This document shows positions 32,508 through 45,060 of a DNA stretch of 64,000 nt, in pieces (position 1 is the stretch's first letter; each line of letters begins with the position of its first letter). Made by a program: the position numbers and the translations under genes. Source of the DNA: Aaosphaeria pasadenensis (taxonomy: Eukaryota; Ascomycota; Dothideomycetes; Pleosporales). Under the pieces are notes generated by a model. The model did not search any database. It saw only the letters and a program-made list of their open reading frames with translations, and was not told where the DNA came from. The stretch lies in contig JAKLMB010000014.1 of NCBI GenBank assembly GCA_022813625.1, positions 638,845-702,844 on the forward strand. The letters run 5' to 3'.

Positions 32508-33987
32508 CTATAATGCAGTGGTATCACCATTTACGCGCTTGCTCTCCAGCTCTGTAATCAAGCTATCAATGATCTTGAACATCTCTTCCGCCAGTTTCCT
32601 TCCAGTATCTCTCCAGCTCTCTTCACACAGTCTTCCGAATCGGTCAGGATGCCAACGTATCCGTTCCTGCCGTAGCCACTCGTAGCTATACAACCCCGAA
32701 GCTTTGAAGAGCCTCTCCACGTCGTGTCTACACGCCCGCAATCCGCTAAGATCCGTCTTCGCTTCGATACATAATGGCAATGTGCAGGTCGCAATGGCTG
32801 GAGGGATGTAGGGGAACTCGGAGAGACGTTTTCCGCCTGTTTCCCCGTTTATAGCGGTCGGTATTGCAGGCTTGGGATTGGCATTGCGGATCTGGAGCTT
32901 CTTGGGTGCCTTTGCCTTTGCGCCTCCGTTGGCTATCAGTGCCGAAGCAAATGAAGTCGCTACCCCGGTCGCCCATTGCTCGTACATGGCTTGTTCTGCG
33001 GCGGTTGGCGGGGTGTCTGTCCGTGAGTCCGCGTCGTTTGGTGGCCCTTTTGCATCGTTCTTTGACTTCTTCTTCTTCTTAGAAAGGTGGAAGAAATTGA
33101 GGGCGAATGATGAGAGAGCGTCCTCGCCGTATTCATCTACAGATCCTGCCCATGTTCTATCCTGACGGATGGCAACGAATTGATCAGTAGTGGTGGGATC
33201 CAGGGCTATAAACTAGAGTAGAGTCAGGCCAAACTACTCCAAGTCACCAAACATCAATTACTCACCGCCAAATCCGACCAGTCAAACCCACTTTCCGAGT
33301 TCCACTCCTCGACTGTATCGGATAACACGGTCCACGAGCCACTGGACCCAACACGATACTTGATCTCCCCATATTCACTGATGGCGAAATACGTATTCCC
33401 CGCACCCCAAGTCACCAACCTCGGCGGACCAGCTTTCCACCCGGCAGGCGTGAGCCAACTCTGCAGAGCGGCCTCCAGACCTGCTGGTAAGCCCACCCAC
33501 CGAATAAACGTCGGATCCCATGCTATGAACGAACCCTCCGGACCTAGGAATGCCCGGAAATGAGGTGTTGGCGTTAGACTTTTCAGTATGTCTTGCAATT
33601 TTTTAGGGGTATTGACGCCCCAGCCTGATTTCGTGTGAGCATCAATTTTGATTATTATGGTATGCAAGGGGGATGCATACCTAGATTGTTCTTGCTTTCA
33701 CGGTCTTTGAAGCTGAGGACCCATGAGTCGCTTTCGGCACCTAATGCTGCCCAGTGGACATCGACTACGCTTCCTCCGACTATTAATTGGTGTAGAGTTG
33801 GCGGTAGGTCGCGACTAAATGAATGTATCAGCACAGTAACCTACGATACACATGCATGCATATATCAACAAAGAAGCACAGATCAGGGCTATACGCACTA
33901 TCTCAACCCCTCATATGATTTCGAGATGAAATTCTCATCCGGACCGAACGAGAAGAAAGACGTCCTACTCGAAGCCGTCTTGCTCAT
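32508..33987 (-). CDS. Hypothetical protein with C-terminal J-like/'RWHPD' helical domain (428 aa)
   Basis: Four exons join in frame: 33987-33900, with its boundary near 33899, then 33814-33681, 33624-33266 and 33212-32508. The N-terminal two thirds contain short beta repeats ('DVHWAALGAESDSWVLSF', 'LGPEGSFIAWDPTFIRWVGL', 'PRLVTWGAGNTYFAISE') that resemble a WD/kelch-like sheet repeat without clear consensus. A Lys-rich linker follows. The C-terminal domain has 'LRQERIRWHPDRFGRLCEES', the R-x-R-W-H-P-D-R/K helix shared by many fungal proteins and reminiscent of the HPD helix of J-domains and of NFKBIL1. Function is unknown. The repeat region resembles the divergent neighbour at 34499, suggesting paralogy. 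Confidence 0.75.
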
Positions 33988-34498
33988 TTCGCGACACAAT
34001 TGTGTGAATAGGTGATGCTCAACGCTGGATGTTTGTACCGTATGACGTCATAAAGAAACTACAAACAAGTGATACACAACAACCACAATCGAGGAGGCAG
34101 AGAGTTATATGCAAGACACCGATTTCGCGCATGAATATGGGACATAATCAGCCTCCACTCGCATGATTTACGTCCAGGGAAGATGGATGTCCTTTAATAA
34201 ATCAAGTTGTTATTGTTTTTTCGTCGTATGAGTTGTCTTTTGGTAGTTGTTTTTCCTTGGTTGAGACCCTGGAGCGATCGCCTTGGCGAGTAAGTCACTC
34301 TCTATCTTGATGCCAACGACAACAACCTCATCCCTCCTCACATCTACATGGTCCTTGGTTGCTATTCAGGCAGACTTGGGTTATGTCTAATTATTCACTT
34401 GACTGATTGATATGCCTCGAGTATCTATCCGTCCCTCCATGCTATCATCCTCCTGCGACCTCTGCGATACATGTGATATCTGATACAACCTCACCAAC

Positions 34499-35629
34499 AT
34501 GTGTGACGCCATATTCACCTTCGGGCAACGCGGCAGCCACTTCTTCCAGTGTCCGTCGAGAAGAGACTAGTAAGCACGCATCAGATCACTGTGGTCTCAT
34601 TTCTCTATTGAAATAATCATGAAATTAACCCATCACCCAGTACCCGCATCCCCAAGAAGCTGCAACGCATCCTCGCCACCAAAGATAACGCCCACGTATA
34701 TCACGTGACACTTGGATTCGAGAACAGTTTCATGATAACATACCGAGATCGTAATGGAAACGACCACATCGGTAATCAATTACCTCTCTGACACCTATAT
34801 CGTCGCCCTTTCTAATGCCATCCCCCCAGAATTCCAAGGCCTCCCCTCAGAACTCACCACCTTCCTCACCGCCACGCACCCAACAACCCACCTCCCCCTC
34901 CGGACCATCCCCTCCATCACCCTCACCCTAGGACCGGAAAACGAATCCTTCTTCGTCGGCGACGGGACATCCTACCTCTGGATGAACCTCCCCGGCCCCC
35001 TCCTCTCCGCCCTCCAATCCCGCATCTCCAACGGCTCCTGGACCGACAAGCCGCGCCTCGTTGCCCTCGGCGCGTCATCCAATTTCCTGCTAATAACGCA
35101 GAACAACGCCGCGGTGTGGGATCTCCCCGTGTACCGCACGCTCAGGGACATGATGCTGTATTCGCAGGGCAAGGAGCGCGGGATCGAGGAGGTGTGGGGC
35201 GTCGTTCTGCATGCGTACCGCTACCAGGGGTTTGTCGCGATGAGTAGGAACGGTACGGTGCTGGGCGAGAATCTGCCCGAGTGGAGTTTGAAGGGGTTGG
35301 AGGGGCTGAAGGGGCCGATCGGGAGGGATGTTAGGGAAGAGGAGGTCAGGAGGAGGCAGAGGGTATTGGCGGCGAGGCCTGGGCTAGGCGATAGGGAGAG
35401 GAGTGGGAATGAGAGGTTGAGGCCGCAGGCTACGTTGAGGAGGCAGTGGGGGAAGGCGGTGGATGAGTGGGCGGATGGGAGGGGTGAGAATGGGAGAGAT
35501 GACGGAGGGAGGGAGAGGGAACGGGAGAGGCAGAAGACGTATTTCAAGACGCAGGCGAAGGGCATGAAATTAAGTTTGAGTTTGAGTATTGGTATTGGGG
35601 CAGGCGGGTTGACAAAGATTCTGGGGTGA
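34499..35629 (+). CDS. Hypothetical protein, diverged paralog of the neighbouring minus-strand gene (333 aa)
   Basis: Three exons join in frame: 34499-34569, 34641-34771 and 34830-35629. The protein begins 'MCDAIFTFGQRGSHFFQCPS', a start seen in an uncharacterised ascomycete family. It then has 'VYHVTLGFENSFMITYRDR' and 'GPENESFFVGDGTSYLWMNL', followed by 'KPRLVALGASSNFLLITQNN'. These align in order and spacing with 'VHWAALGAESDSWVLSF', 'GPEGSFIAWDPTFIRWVGL' and 'PPRLVTWGAGNTYFAISE' of the gene at 32508-33987. The C-terminal third is low-complexity Arg/Glu-rich and lacks the RWHPD domain of its relative. Nuclear or RNA-associated roles are possible but unsupported. Confidence 0.75.
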
Positions 35630-36333
35630 GAATCATGAGATTGTCTTGTATTTCCAATTATATGATCGTTGTCCAGGCGCAACAGATAGCTATATACCTC
35701 AGCATGCATTTTTTCATATCATCATTACTCTACCACCTCTTCTCCCGGCAAATCTTCAATTAAACTCAACGGGCATCCTCCGAGCCATAACGTGCAAGCA
35801 TTCCCAAGGAAGCAGCCTTCATGCGACACGAAAGGGCGAATGCTGGGGTTTCCATAGGGTTTTCAAAGCCTCAATCCCCTAGTCATATTGAACCAATCAT
35901 CTTAGCAATCTATTTGATACTATAGCCTCAATGTGAACTAGACAGAAAGGATGATAAATAACGTTATGGATGTGTTCTAGTACATATTTTGTTTGTGCTA
36001 GGTTAAACATGCACCATCAATACAAGAAGAAAATCAGGATCAAATCACTAAACTACATTTTCCAGGCTTCAATATACTCTATCAATCGCTGATAGTCTCA
36101 CCCTCAGGTTAATCATGCAATGAAATCTATAGAGGGAGGGGTGACGTGATAGGATGGGATGTTGTGTGTTTGGTTTTCGGTCACGTGATGACGGTGAATG
36201 TTTTGATTCGCACTTAACACCAGTCTGATCATCATACTGGCATGGAAATCCAATTCATAAACCGCAACACTATCTTCAAGATTATGATATAAAGAAATAT
36301 TAAAACAAGACTTCGTGAAGAATTCGAAAAACA
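35630..36333. other. Convergent intergenic region, no gene seen
   Basis: This is the 3' region shared by the plus-strand hypothetical gene and the minus-strand PKS. It is AT-rich with only short frames. It should hold both polyadenylation regions. Confidence 0.5.
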
Positions 36334-39300
36334 TCACTGCCGCACCTCCCTCACAATCGCCTTGACGACCCCATCTACCGTCGCCGAGCTCAAGATGTCG
36401 AAGACAGCGATATTATACTCAAACGTGCCGGCGATCCAATTCCTTAACTCCACCGCCGTCAACGAGTCGATCCCAAACGTATGAATCGGCTGTGCGACAT
36501 CGATGTTATCCTCCGCCATAGACGTGATCCTCGCAACACGCTTGACCAACGCCTCCGCCGCAATCCCATGAGCATCCTCATCCGACGCCGCCTTACCCAA
36601 CCTCATCTTCACCGTCTCCGAAGACGACACCACCCCCCCTGTGCTCTTCTCCGCCCCAGAAGCCTCATCCCCATCACCGACTTCCAGCAAATGATTCCAA
36701 AACGGCGCCCTGAACCCAACCGGCAACTCCAACCCCCTCGCCAGCATCTGCCCCGGCGTCTGAATCCCCACGACCGGTCTCGCATGCTCCTCCTTCAAGC
36801 CGTCCATATTCAACCCCGGATCGCAATAGTACTCCAAAAACGCCAACAACTCCCTATCCGACACAGCAACGTACTGCCCAAACCTCATCAACCTTTCAAA
36901 CATCTCCCCCTGGCCTTTCAACATCCCGATGTCCTCCGCAGGGCCGTAGCTGATCGAAAACGCCTTCGTCTTGCCCCCGCTGCGGCGGTTGATGTGTCGC
37001 GAGAAGTCGTCGAGGAATGAGTTTGCGGCCGCGTAGGCGGACATGGAGATCATGGCGGTGATGGCGCCGACGGAGGACGTCATGCCGAAGAAGTCAAGGG
37101 AGGACAGGAGGTGGGTGTGCAGGTGGAGCGTGCCATGGACTTTCGCGGCCATGCGGGTCTGCCATGCGGCGTAGGGCATTGTTTCGAAGACGAGGTCCTG
37201 GAGCGGAACGTTAGTATGATGTGTTCGTTGATACTGGGAGGGTGGATGGGTGGATGGACGTACTCTTCCCGACACCGCGAGATGCAGGCACCCGCGCACA
37301 GCGGGCATCGAGGCTCCAGCATTAGTGATCACGCGCCGTACGTCGTCCTCGTTGGCGACGTCGCATGCCGGTGCTGCTACCCGTACGCCCTGCGCTTCCA
37401 GCTCAGCAACAAGCTGTTTCGCCTCGTCGCTCCGAGCGCCGGAGCGTGAGAGCAGGAGGAGGTTCGTCGCGCCCTTCATGGCGAGCCAGCGCACTGCGCT
37501 GCGGCCTAGGCCTCCGAAGGCGCCTGTGACGAGGTATGTGGCATCACGGACGAGGGAGTAAGTATATTTTGGTGGGAGCTTGGTCTGATGTATACATATA
37601 GGTGTTAGCGACTTCATGTGCCTTCACTTCGGGTTGGGGGTTGGGTGTTGGACTGACCTGTATCACGTCTTCTGGATCAAATCGCAGAACGACATTACGC
37701 GACAACTTCGCGGATGCAATGAATTCGAACGCAGTCTTCACGTTTGATGCGGCGTACGTCGTAATCTCACCCGCATTCCACGACGCCACGGACTCCAGTG
37801 CGCGCGCCCACGCCGGTCGTAGTAGGTGAGGCCGGACGCGTGCGAGCATCGCGATGTCGAGGTTGATGACCGTCATCCCCGGATTGATTCGCGTCGTTTG
37901 GCGGGCTGGATTATCGATGTTGACGACTGTACCGAGAGGTGACAGGACGTCGAGAATGGGTGCATCAGCGCGAGAGCTGAGTACCGCATCTGCGCCCCTG
38001 CCGCCTGTGGATGCCATGAATGTGTACTTGAGCGTGGGATTCACGACAAAGATTCTTTCGAGGGAGAAGTCGTACTCCTGGGCGATGGAGAGTCTATCGG
38101 AGTCGTTCTTCGCGAGGACATAGACACTGAGTCCTAGGGCTTGACTGACGGATAATGAAGTCTGGAGGAGGGAGCCCGCGCAGTCGAGGACAACGATGTC
38201 CCCACGTACCAGCTTCGCCGAGTCGTGAATAGCGTAGGATGCTGTTATGAGGTTGTGCGGGATCGCGCATGCTTGCTCGAAGGAGATGTTGTCGGGCAGC
38301 GCGATGATGGATTGATGAGACGCTCGGACGTGAGTGCTGCAATGCCCTCGACCGTGTATCAACACCCTCTGGCTGACTTCGAGATCGCATTGTCGATGGA
38401 TGGAAGTGACGACACCGGCGCAAACTCGTCCAAAGTTGCTCTCGTCCGAGCGACCTGTCGCCACAGAGTAGTCGAGAGCGTCCAACCCCACAGCCGCGAC
38501 TTCGACCTTGACCTCACCATCCGCCATCTCCTCCTCCCTCTCACCATCAACCACAAACCCAAGCGTATCCAATTGACTTCTGGTCCCGATATCTAACTTC
38601 ATCGGCGGCAGCTCTCCAAGCTTCCGTTCCACAGCTCTCTCCCCCTTCATCCTCTCCAAAAACTCCCCGGTCAACCCCCCAGTCTCAACCATCCTCTCCA
38701 CATAAACCCGCCCCTTCTTCACCGTATAATCATGCTCATACGCCTCCGCCCTCCCCACATCTTCCAGAACCCTCACCATCATGTCCGCCTGCTCCCCCGT
38801 CACCCCCCCGCTCGGCTCCATAGCTAGCGTCGTAAATTTCATCCCCGCATGCTCCACGCGAATCGGCCGCGCGAACCCTTGCACCATATTGTACCCGGGA
38901 GTGTTGGACGCTTCGCCGCCGCCGTGGGTTACCCACAGGATAGTGGAGGCATGCCTGAAGACGCGTTGGAGCGCAGTGTATTCGAGTTCGTTTAGGTTGG
39001 GGAAGAAGGGGGTGACGGTGTCGAGGAGGGAGATTATGCGGTGGGTGGAGAGAGTGGAGGCGGGGAGGGAGAAGGTGAGAGTGGTGATGGTACATGGGGA
39101 GCGGGTTTGGAGTGCGAGGTGCGATTGTAGGGCCGTGGCGAGGGAGAGTTGGGCGATGCTGGTTGCGGTGATGAGGATGGTGATCGGGGTTTGAGTGGTA
39201 ATGGGGATGGGCTTGCTTGGGGAGATTGCGCGGGTGATGGTAATGGTGGCTTGATGGGAGGTATGATCGTGGAGGATGAGGTTGGTGTCGCTGAAGCCGC

Positions 39301-42300
39301 TAGATGTGAGTGTCTGATTCCATCGCTCCAGGTCGTTGGAGCAGTCGTGCGCATCGCCAGACCACCATTTTGGTAGTACGCCCCAAGTGAAGTTATCCAC
39401 GAGATCGTGTGTAGATGCACCTCGTAGAAGTAGTCTACCCCCAGGCTTGAGTAGCTTCCGAACATTCGACAGCATGTCGCCATGTCTTCTAGTGACACTC
39501 AACGGCGAAACATCAATCACAAGATCGAAAGACTCGCCGTCAAACCCTTGCGTCGCTACATCCGTCTCGGGATCCAGAATTTGGAATCTAAGCTTACTGT
39601 TCAGTGCCTTGAGGGCCCCCCGAGCGATATCAACGGACGCGGTATCGATATCAGTGAAGTGATACTCCGAACAGCGAAGCCGTGTCATGGGCTCTGTTTC
39701 CCTACTGCTGAGAGCCTTGAGGATGAACGGCGTGAGAGACCCGTTGCCGCCTCCGATTTCGAGGATCTTCATGTCGGGCGTCTTGTGTGCGAGGAGCTCG
39801 ATGTATTTGAAAAGTTGCTTGAAGTATGGTTTTGTCGAGGCTTGCTCGTGAGAGTACACGTCTACGAGGTTGTCATTGCCGTTCAGTGTTTGTTGGGTTG
39901 AAAATTGAGCCAGAAGGGTATCAGTGAGGTTTTGGCCGATGTGTGCGATTAGCTGTCCTTTAGCGCCCAGCTGCGAGACTTGGAGACGTATGGTTTCAAG
40001 GTCTGCGTCTGTTGGGGTGCCCGTAGAGTCGATTTGGCCTTGTGCCCACTTCATGTAAGCTTGTGCGTGTGGAGATGTTGGCCAGAGTCCCGTGCTGGAG
40101 AAATGCTGTTGAGTGTGCTTCAAGCAATGCTGTATGTATCTGCGGAACAGGTTATGCGTCTCTGCAGATGTATCCTCTGTGGGATGTATCTCCTCTAGAT
40201 ACGCTCGCATCTGCTCTGCGTAATGCAAGTCCGGATCAACTTCCATGTGTATACACTTCAACGAGTGTTCGCTCCCAGCAGCCGGCTCCGCTTTCTTCGC
40301 AGCCCCAGCCACGAGCGTCAACTCGATGCCCTCAGCTCGAAGCAGTGTCCTATCACCCGCCTGGTTCAATACCTTCGCGGAGCTCCTCGCATGTCTGAAC
40401 GAGCTCTCATGACTCACCGTGGCGACATTCAAGTACTCCTCCGGGTGGTTCAGCCCATATTTGTCGATCCAAAGCGAGTCGAACTTCGTCGGCACGAATG
40501 TGCCCACCGGATTCGTCCCCGCGTCGAATAGGTTCGCGAACCGCAGATGTAGGATCGCGTCCAGCGTTGCGGGGTGCACGATCGAGTTCTTGCTTACGGA
40601 TGAGCGGTACGGATGCATTTGCGCGAGCGCACGGCGGTGGCTCGAGTCGTACCGGATCTTCTCGAGCTTTTGAAACGAGGGGCCGTAGCCGTAGCCCATC
40701 TGCCAAAGGAAGTTGTAGAAGTCGTCGCCGGGGAGCTCATGGTCGAGCTCGCGCGCGAGGGTGTCGTAGTCGATAGCTGTGTCGTTGGCGAAGTCTAGGG
40801 TCTGGGAGTGGTCGGCCTTTAGGTATACGGTGATGTCGCCGGTGCAGTTTTCGACCCAGTTGGTCTCATCAGTGACGCTGCTGACGGTGAATGCGAAGGA
40901 GTTCTTGCGGTCTTGGTATGGGTGGAGGGCGATTCGTACTTCGATGTTACCGCTCGCAGGGATGTTGATCGCGGCGGAGAATCGAGTGTCGAGGTATTCG
41001 TAGCCTTCGATCTCACCTAGGGATTCTGTGAGTTGAGTGGCGGCTTCTGCGGCCATCACTAGCATTCCCGAGGCGGGATATGGTGTGGCGCCATTGATCT
41101 GTGTTGAGGTTTAGTTGTCGTAGCTAGACAAAATGATCTACTCTGTGGCCTTACCTTATGATCCTCTACCCATGGAAGCTCTTTGCTTCGAATAAACAGT
41201 CTCCACTGCGGTGCCAGTGGTGACCAGCCTAAAGCCTGCGTTCCCAAGAACTCTTGGTACCCATGCGAGCGGAACTTAAAATCCTTGCCTATGCGACTTT
41301 CGTACCAATAGTGCTGTGATCTATCAAATGGATACGCGGGGAGATCGATGAGTAGCGATCGCGGCACATCCATGGGATCGTTCAACCGCCTCAAGTCAAC
41401 ATCAGAGCCCCGACAGTGCAGGAATGAGACAAGATGCTGTATGGTGTCGATACCGGACTTGTCTCGTAGGAGCGAATGGCAGTACTCAATTTCGGACCCG
41501 CGAGCACTTTCCTTCAAGGAATCCTTGATGGGACCTTTGAGTGCTGAATGTGGTCCGATCTCGATGAGCATGTCCACCGCCGCCGTGAGCAGATGGCTTC
41601 TGTCAAGCTTCTTTGTGACGGACTTTGGCGATGTCTTCGTCAGGTCTTGTAGAGCTTCGGAGAATCGAACGGGCGACACCATGTTTTTGACCCAGTATTC
41701 GGCGTTTTGGAGAGATTTTGCGTCTGCTCGCGTGCCACTGACTGAGGATATCATAGGAATCGACATTTTCGCCTCTGATATGGTGCCGATGGCATCGCGG
41801 TAATCGGCGGCGATGATCTCCATCTGAGGCGAGTGATACGCGACCGGAACACTCAGCACACGGTTGAAGACACTGGCGGCATCCAGAAATACTTTCAACT
41901 CGTGGATTTGATCTTGCGGACCTGACACTGTGATACTCTTGGGACTGTTATAGCACGCGACGTGCAGAAACCAAGGACCACTGAATTTGGCTTTCACTTG
42001 ATCGATGAAAGGCTGCGCTTCTGAACCAGATATTCCAAGGGCAATCATGCCGCCTCGCTCAGGACTACGCGCCAACAACGTACTAGCATAGTACCCGCGA
42101 TGATAAGCCAGCTCGATCGCTGTCTTTCGAGTAATGGCTCCAGAACAGTATCTGAGATTGATTCATTAGATGGGAATTCTGAAACGCGTCAAGATAGACT
42201 TACGCAGCAGCAATCTCCCCGGAAGAATGCCCCGCAACCGCGGATGCTGTTACTCTGAAATGAGCGAGAAGATCGACAATTCCTATCTGAACGATGGTGC

Positions 42301-44605
42301 ACAGTGTTTGACTGATGACAGTATCATTAATATCCACCATTTTGATGACATTACCATCGATTAGGCCTGGTTACATTAGCTAAGTTTAAACTCTGATAAT
42401 TGGATTAACTTACTAGTAGCCAGCCAAGGGCAACCTGTCTTGAAAAGGTGCATATCTGACTTCTTAACACTGGCTCTAAATGCTGGGTACACCATCAGTT
42501 CTCGACCCATGCCAAACCACTGTGCTCCTTGCCCTGTGAAAACAAAACCTATTCGGGGTGGCTTCGCCTTGCTCTCCGCTGGCATTGAAGCTAATGAGGA
42601 AATACGCTTCAGATCATCATCCGAAGCAACGGATACATGTGATCTCCATCGGAGATGTGACCGTCGGCTGTCCAGTGTATATGCTAGATCCTCGGCGGAA
42701 ATAGAGTCTTTGCCTTTGCGATCGCGGTTTAAATGGTCGCTATAAGTATCAAGCACACGCTTGAGCCCATCCTTGGTATTTGCCGAGAAGAAGAGCACCT
42801 TTGGTGTCACCTTTCTAGTGAGCCCATCATAGAAATCTGTGCGATCGCTGCCACCGGACATGAACGAATCGGCGCGAGATAGAGGCTCAGGGCGATCGTT
42901 CTCTGCACTCTGGAAAGAACGTGTTTGATGTTTTCCGTGCAGATTTCTCAGTCGGAGGAAATTATAAGCATCATCCAGAATGACATGGCTGTTTGCACCG
43001 CCAAATCCGAAGGAGTTAACAGATGCTCTTCGCAGTCCGTTGCTGGGCCATCTCATAATTTCCTGTGGGACCTAAAACGTGTTAAATAAGCGGATCCTCC
43101 GTGAGAATAACGGCCTACCTTTATGCTGAGATATTCGGGATCGATCTTGGGGTTCAATTTCTCGAAATTGGCGTTTGGTGGGATGTAACCGCTTTCGAGG
43201 ACTAGCACAGTCTTGATGAGGCCTGCGATTCCGCTGGCTCCTTCAAGATGGCCGATATTACTTTTTACCGCACCCCTGCAAAGATCAGTGTGTACACTTT
43301 ATACGTGATCAGCCATTGTAAACCCACAGTATCAAGGGATCAGAATTAGTCCTCGACTCCTTGAAAGCCCTTCCCAGCGCCATAGATTCGATCGGGTCTC
43401 CCAACGCAGTGCCAGTCCCATGCGTTTCGCAAAACCTTGTAGGCTTCATCGAAAGACCAGCCTTCCTATACGTTTCGCGAACCAAAGCCTCTTGCGCGAA
43501 CTTGCTCGGCTGTGTGATTCCAGGCATTCGACCACCATGATTGCATCCAGTCGAGCGAATCACCGCTCGAATGGTGTCTCCGTCAGCGATTGCGTCGTCG
43601 AGTCGCTTGAGGACCACGGTGCCGAAGCCTTCGCCTCTCGCATAACCATTTGCCCGGGAATCAAAGCTGAAGCATCGTCCGTCGTCGGAAAGCATTTTTA
43701 GATTTGTGAGCATGGTGTAGTATTCTGGGGAGAAGCAGAGATTGCAGCCTCCGACGATACTCTGTCGGCACGTTAGTGAACTTTGAAATGTAACCAGAGG
43801 TCAAGATGTAGATACCATGTTAGTATTTCCATTTCGCAAGTTCTCACACGCAAGATCCAAAGCCATGCCCGAGCTCGAGCACGCTGAGTCAAGATTTACA
43901 CTGGGTCCCTTGAGGTCAAAAAACCAGCTGATTCGATTGGCGAGGATAGAAGCGCTTCCGCCTGTGGCTGCGTATGTTGGAATAGTTGCAGGATCTTTTG
44001 TTAATTGCGCTTGGTAATCTGTTGTGAAACTTCCCGTGTAGACTGAGGTGTTGGACCCAAGGAGCGCACCGAGAGGTATTCCAGCTAATGGTATCAGTAT
44101 TTTCACGATGATCGGAAGGTTTGGTGAAGTTACCATTTTCAAAACCTTGATATGCTGTCTCCAGTAAAATGCGTTGCATTGGGTCCATTGCGGACGCCTC
44201 CGCGGGAGATATGCTAAAGAAGCCCGCATCGAATGCACGGATATCATCTTTGACGAAGTGTGACTGTTTTAGAGGAAGCTGGGTATAATGTCAGTGACGA
44301 AGCCAAAATACCATGATACATTGGCATACCTCCCCCACTCTCCTCTCTCCATCTCTATAAAACGCATCTATATTGAGTCTCTCGGATGGATAGTCGGACG
44401 CTGCAGTGCGCTTCTCGTTGAGAAGATCCCAAAACGCCTCTGACGACGTTGCGTCCCCAGGACCTCGGAAGGCAAAGCCAATTATGGCAATTGGCGTTAT
44501 GGTTTCATTCTCCTGCGAGAAATCTTCGTCATCAAAGGAAGCGGACTCGGAGAACACAGAGAAGTCTTCACTAATGGGACTGAGATCATCTGCTATGAGA
44601 GGCAT
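36334..44605 (-). CDS. Highly reducing polyketide synthase, KS-AT-DH-MT-psiER-KR-ACP (about 2,550 aa)
   Basis: Iterative type I PKS with about ten short introns. KS: 'NLDSACSSSGMAL' carries the active Cys, and 'ETHGTGTALGDPIE' and 'VKSNIGHLEGASG' carry the two His. AT: 'FVFTGQGAQWFGMG' and 'AGHSSGEIAAA' with the active Ser; this block is completed by splicing two introns at about 42415-42371 and 42211-42152. DH: 'DHKINGATPYPASGML' (His) and 'HPATLDAI' (Asp). C-methyltransferase: 'ILEIGGGNGSLTP' SAM loop. ER: 'GGRGADAVLSS' is present, but the NADPH loop expected as GGVGQAA reads 'DCAGSLLQTSLSVSQALG', so ER is probably inactive. KR: 'YLVTGAFGGLGRSA' and the Tyr-x3-Asn in 'SAYAAANSF'. ACP: 'GIDSLTAVELRNWI' with the phosphopantetheine Ser. 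No thioesterase or reductase follows. It is divergent from a LovG-like hydrolase. The product should be a methylated, partly reduced chain. Confidence 0.93.
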
Positions 44606-45060
44606 TTTGACTGCTCATTGTCCAAGTGGCCTCAAAAGGAATGGAAGTGCCTCACAAGGAATTGAAGTGATATGTCTCCTACGAAAGGAATGATAGGAGA
44701 CCCTTTGAAGAATTGGCAAAGGCCTCTATAATTACGCCTTGATGCCAATCTAGCAAGGTCTGATACTCGTATGATACCATGACTACCTCCGCCACGTGCC
44801 GTTCGCCAAGTTGGCAGATAGGTCCATACCTTGCTTTGAACATGCAAGTTAATCGCTCGTAATCTTCAATCAGGTTCTGTCAAAAGCCTCAGAAGTGGAT
44901 CTACAAGCATCAGTCGGGACCCGAAGGATGGCTAGGAAGCCATCAGTGAAAGATAAAAGCCCCCGAAATGTACAGCTATGGTTGTTGAAAACATGCCACT
45001 ACTAGTAGTAGCACGTCCCACGTCCTCTATCTTCCTTGCCTTACCCGACCTCGTGCAATC
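44606..45060. promoter_or_regulatory. Bidirectional promoter of the PKS and hydrolase genes
   Basis: These 455 bp lie between the two divergent start codons, so the pair is likely co-regulated. No conserved zinc-cluster or bZIP site could be assigned by eye. A short imperfect repeat ('ggaatggaagtg...aggaattgaagtg') lies at 44638-44670. Confidence 0.55.
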
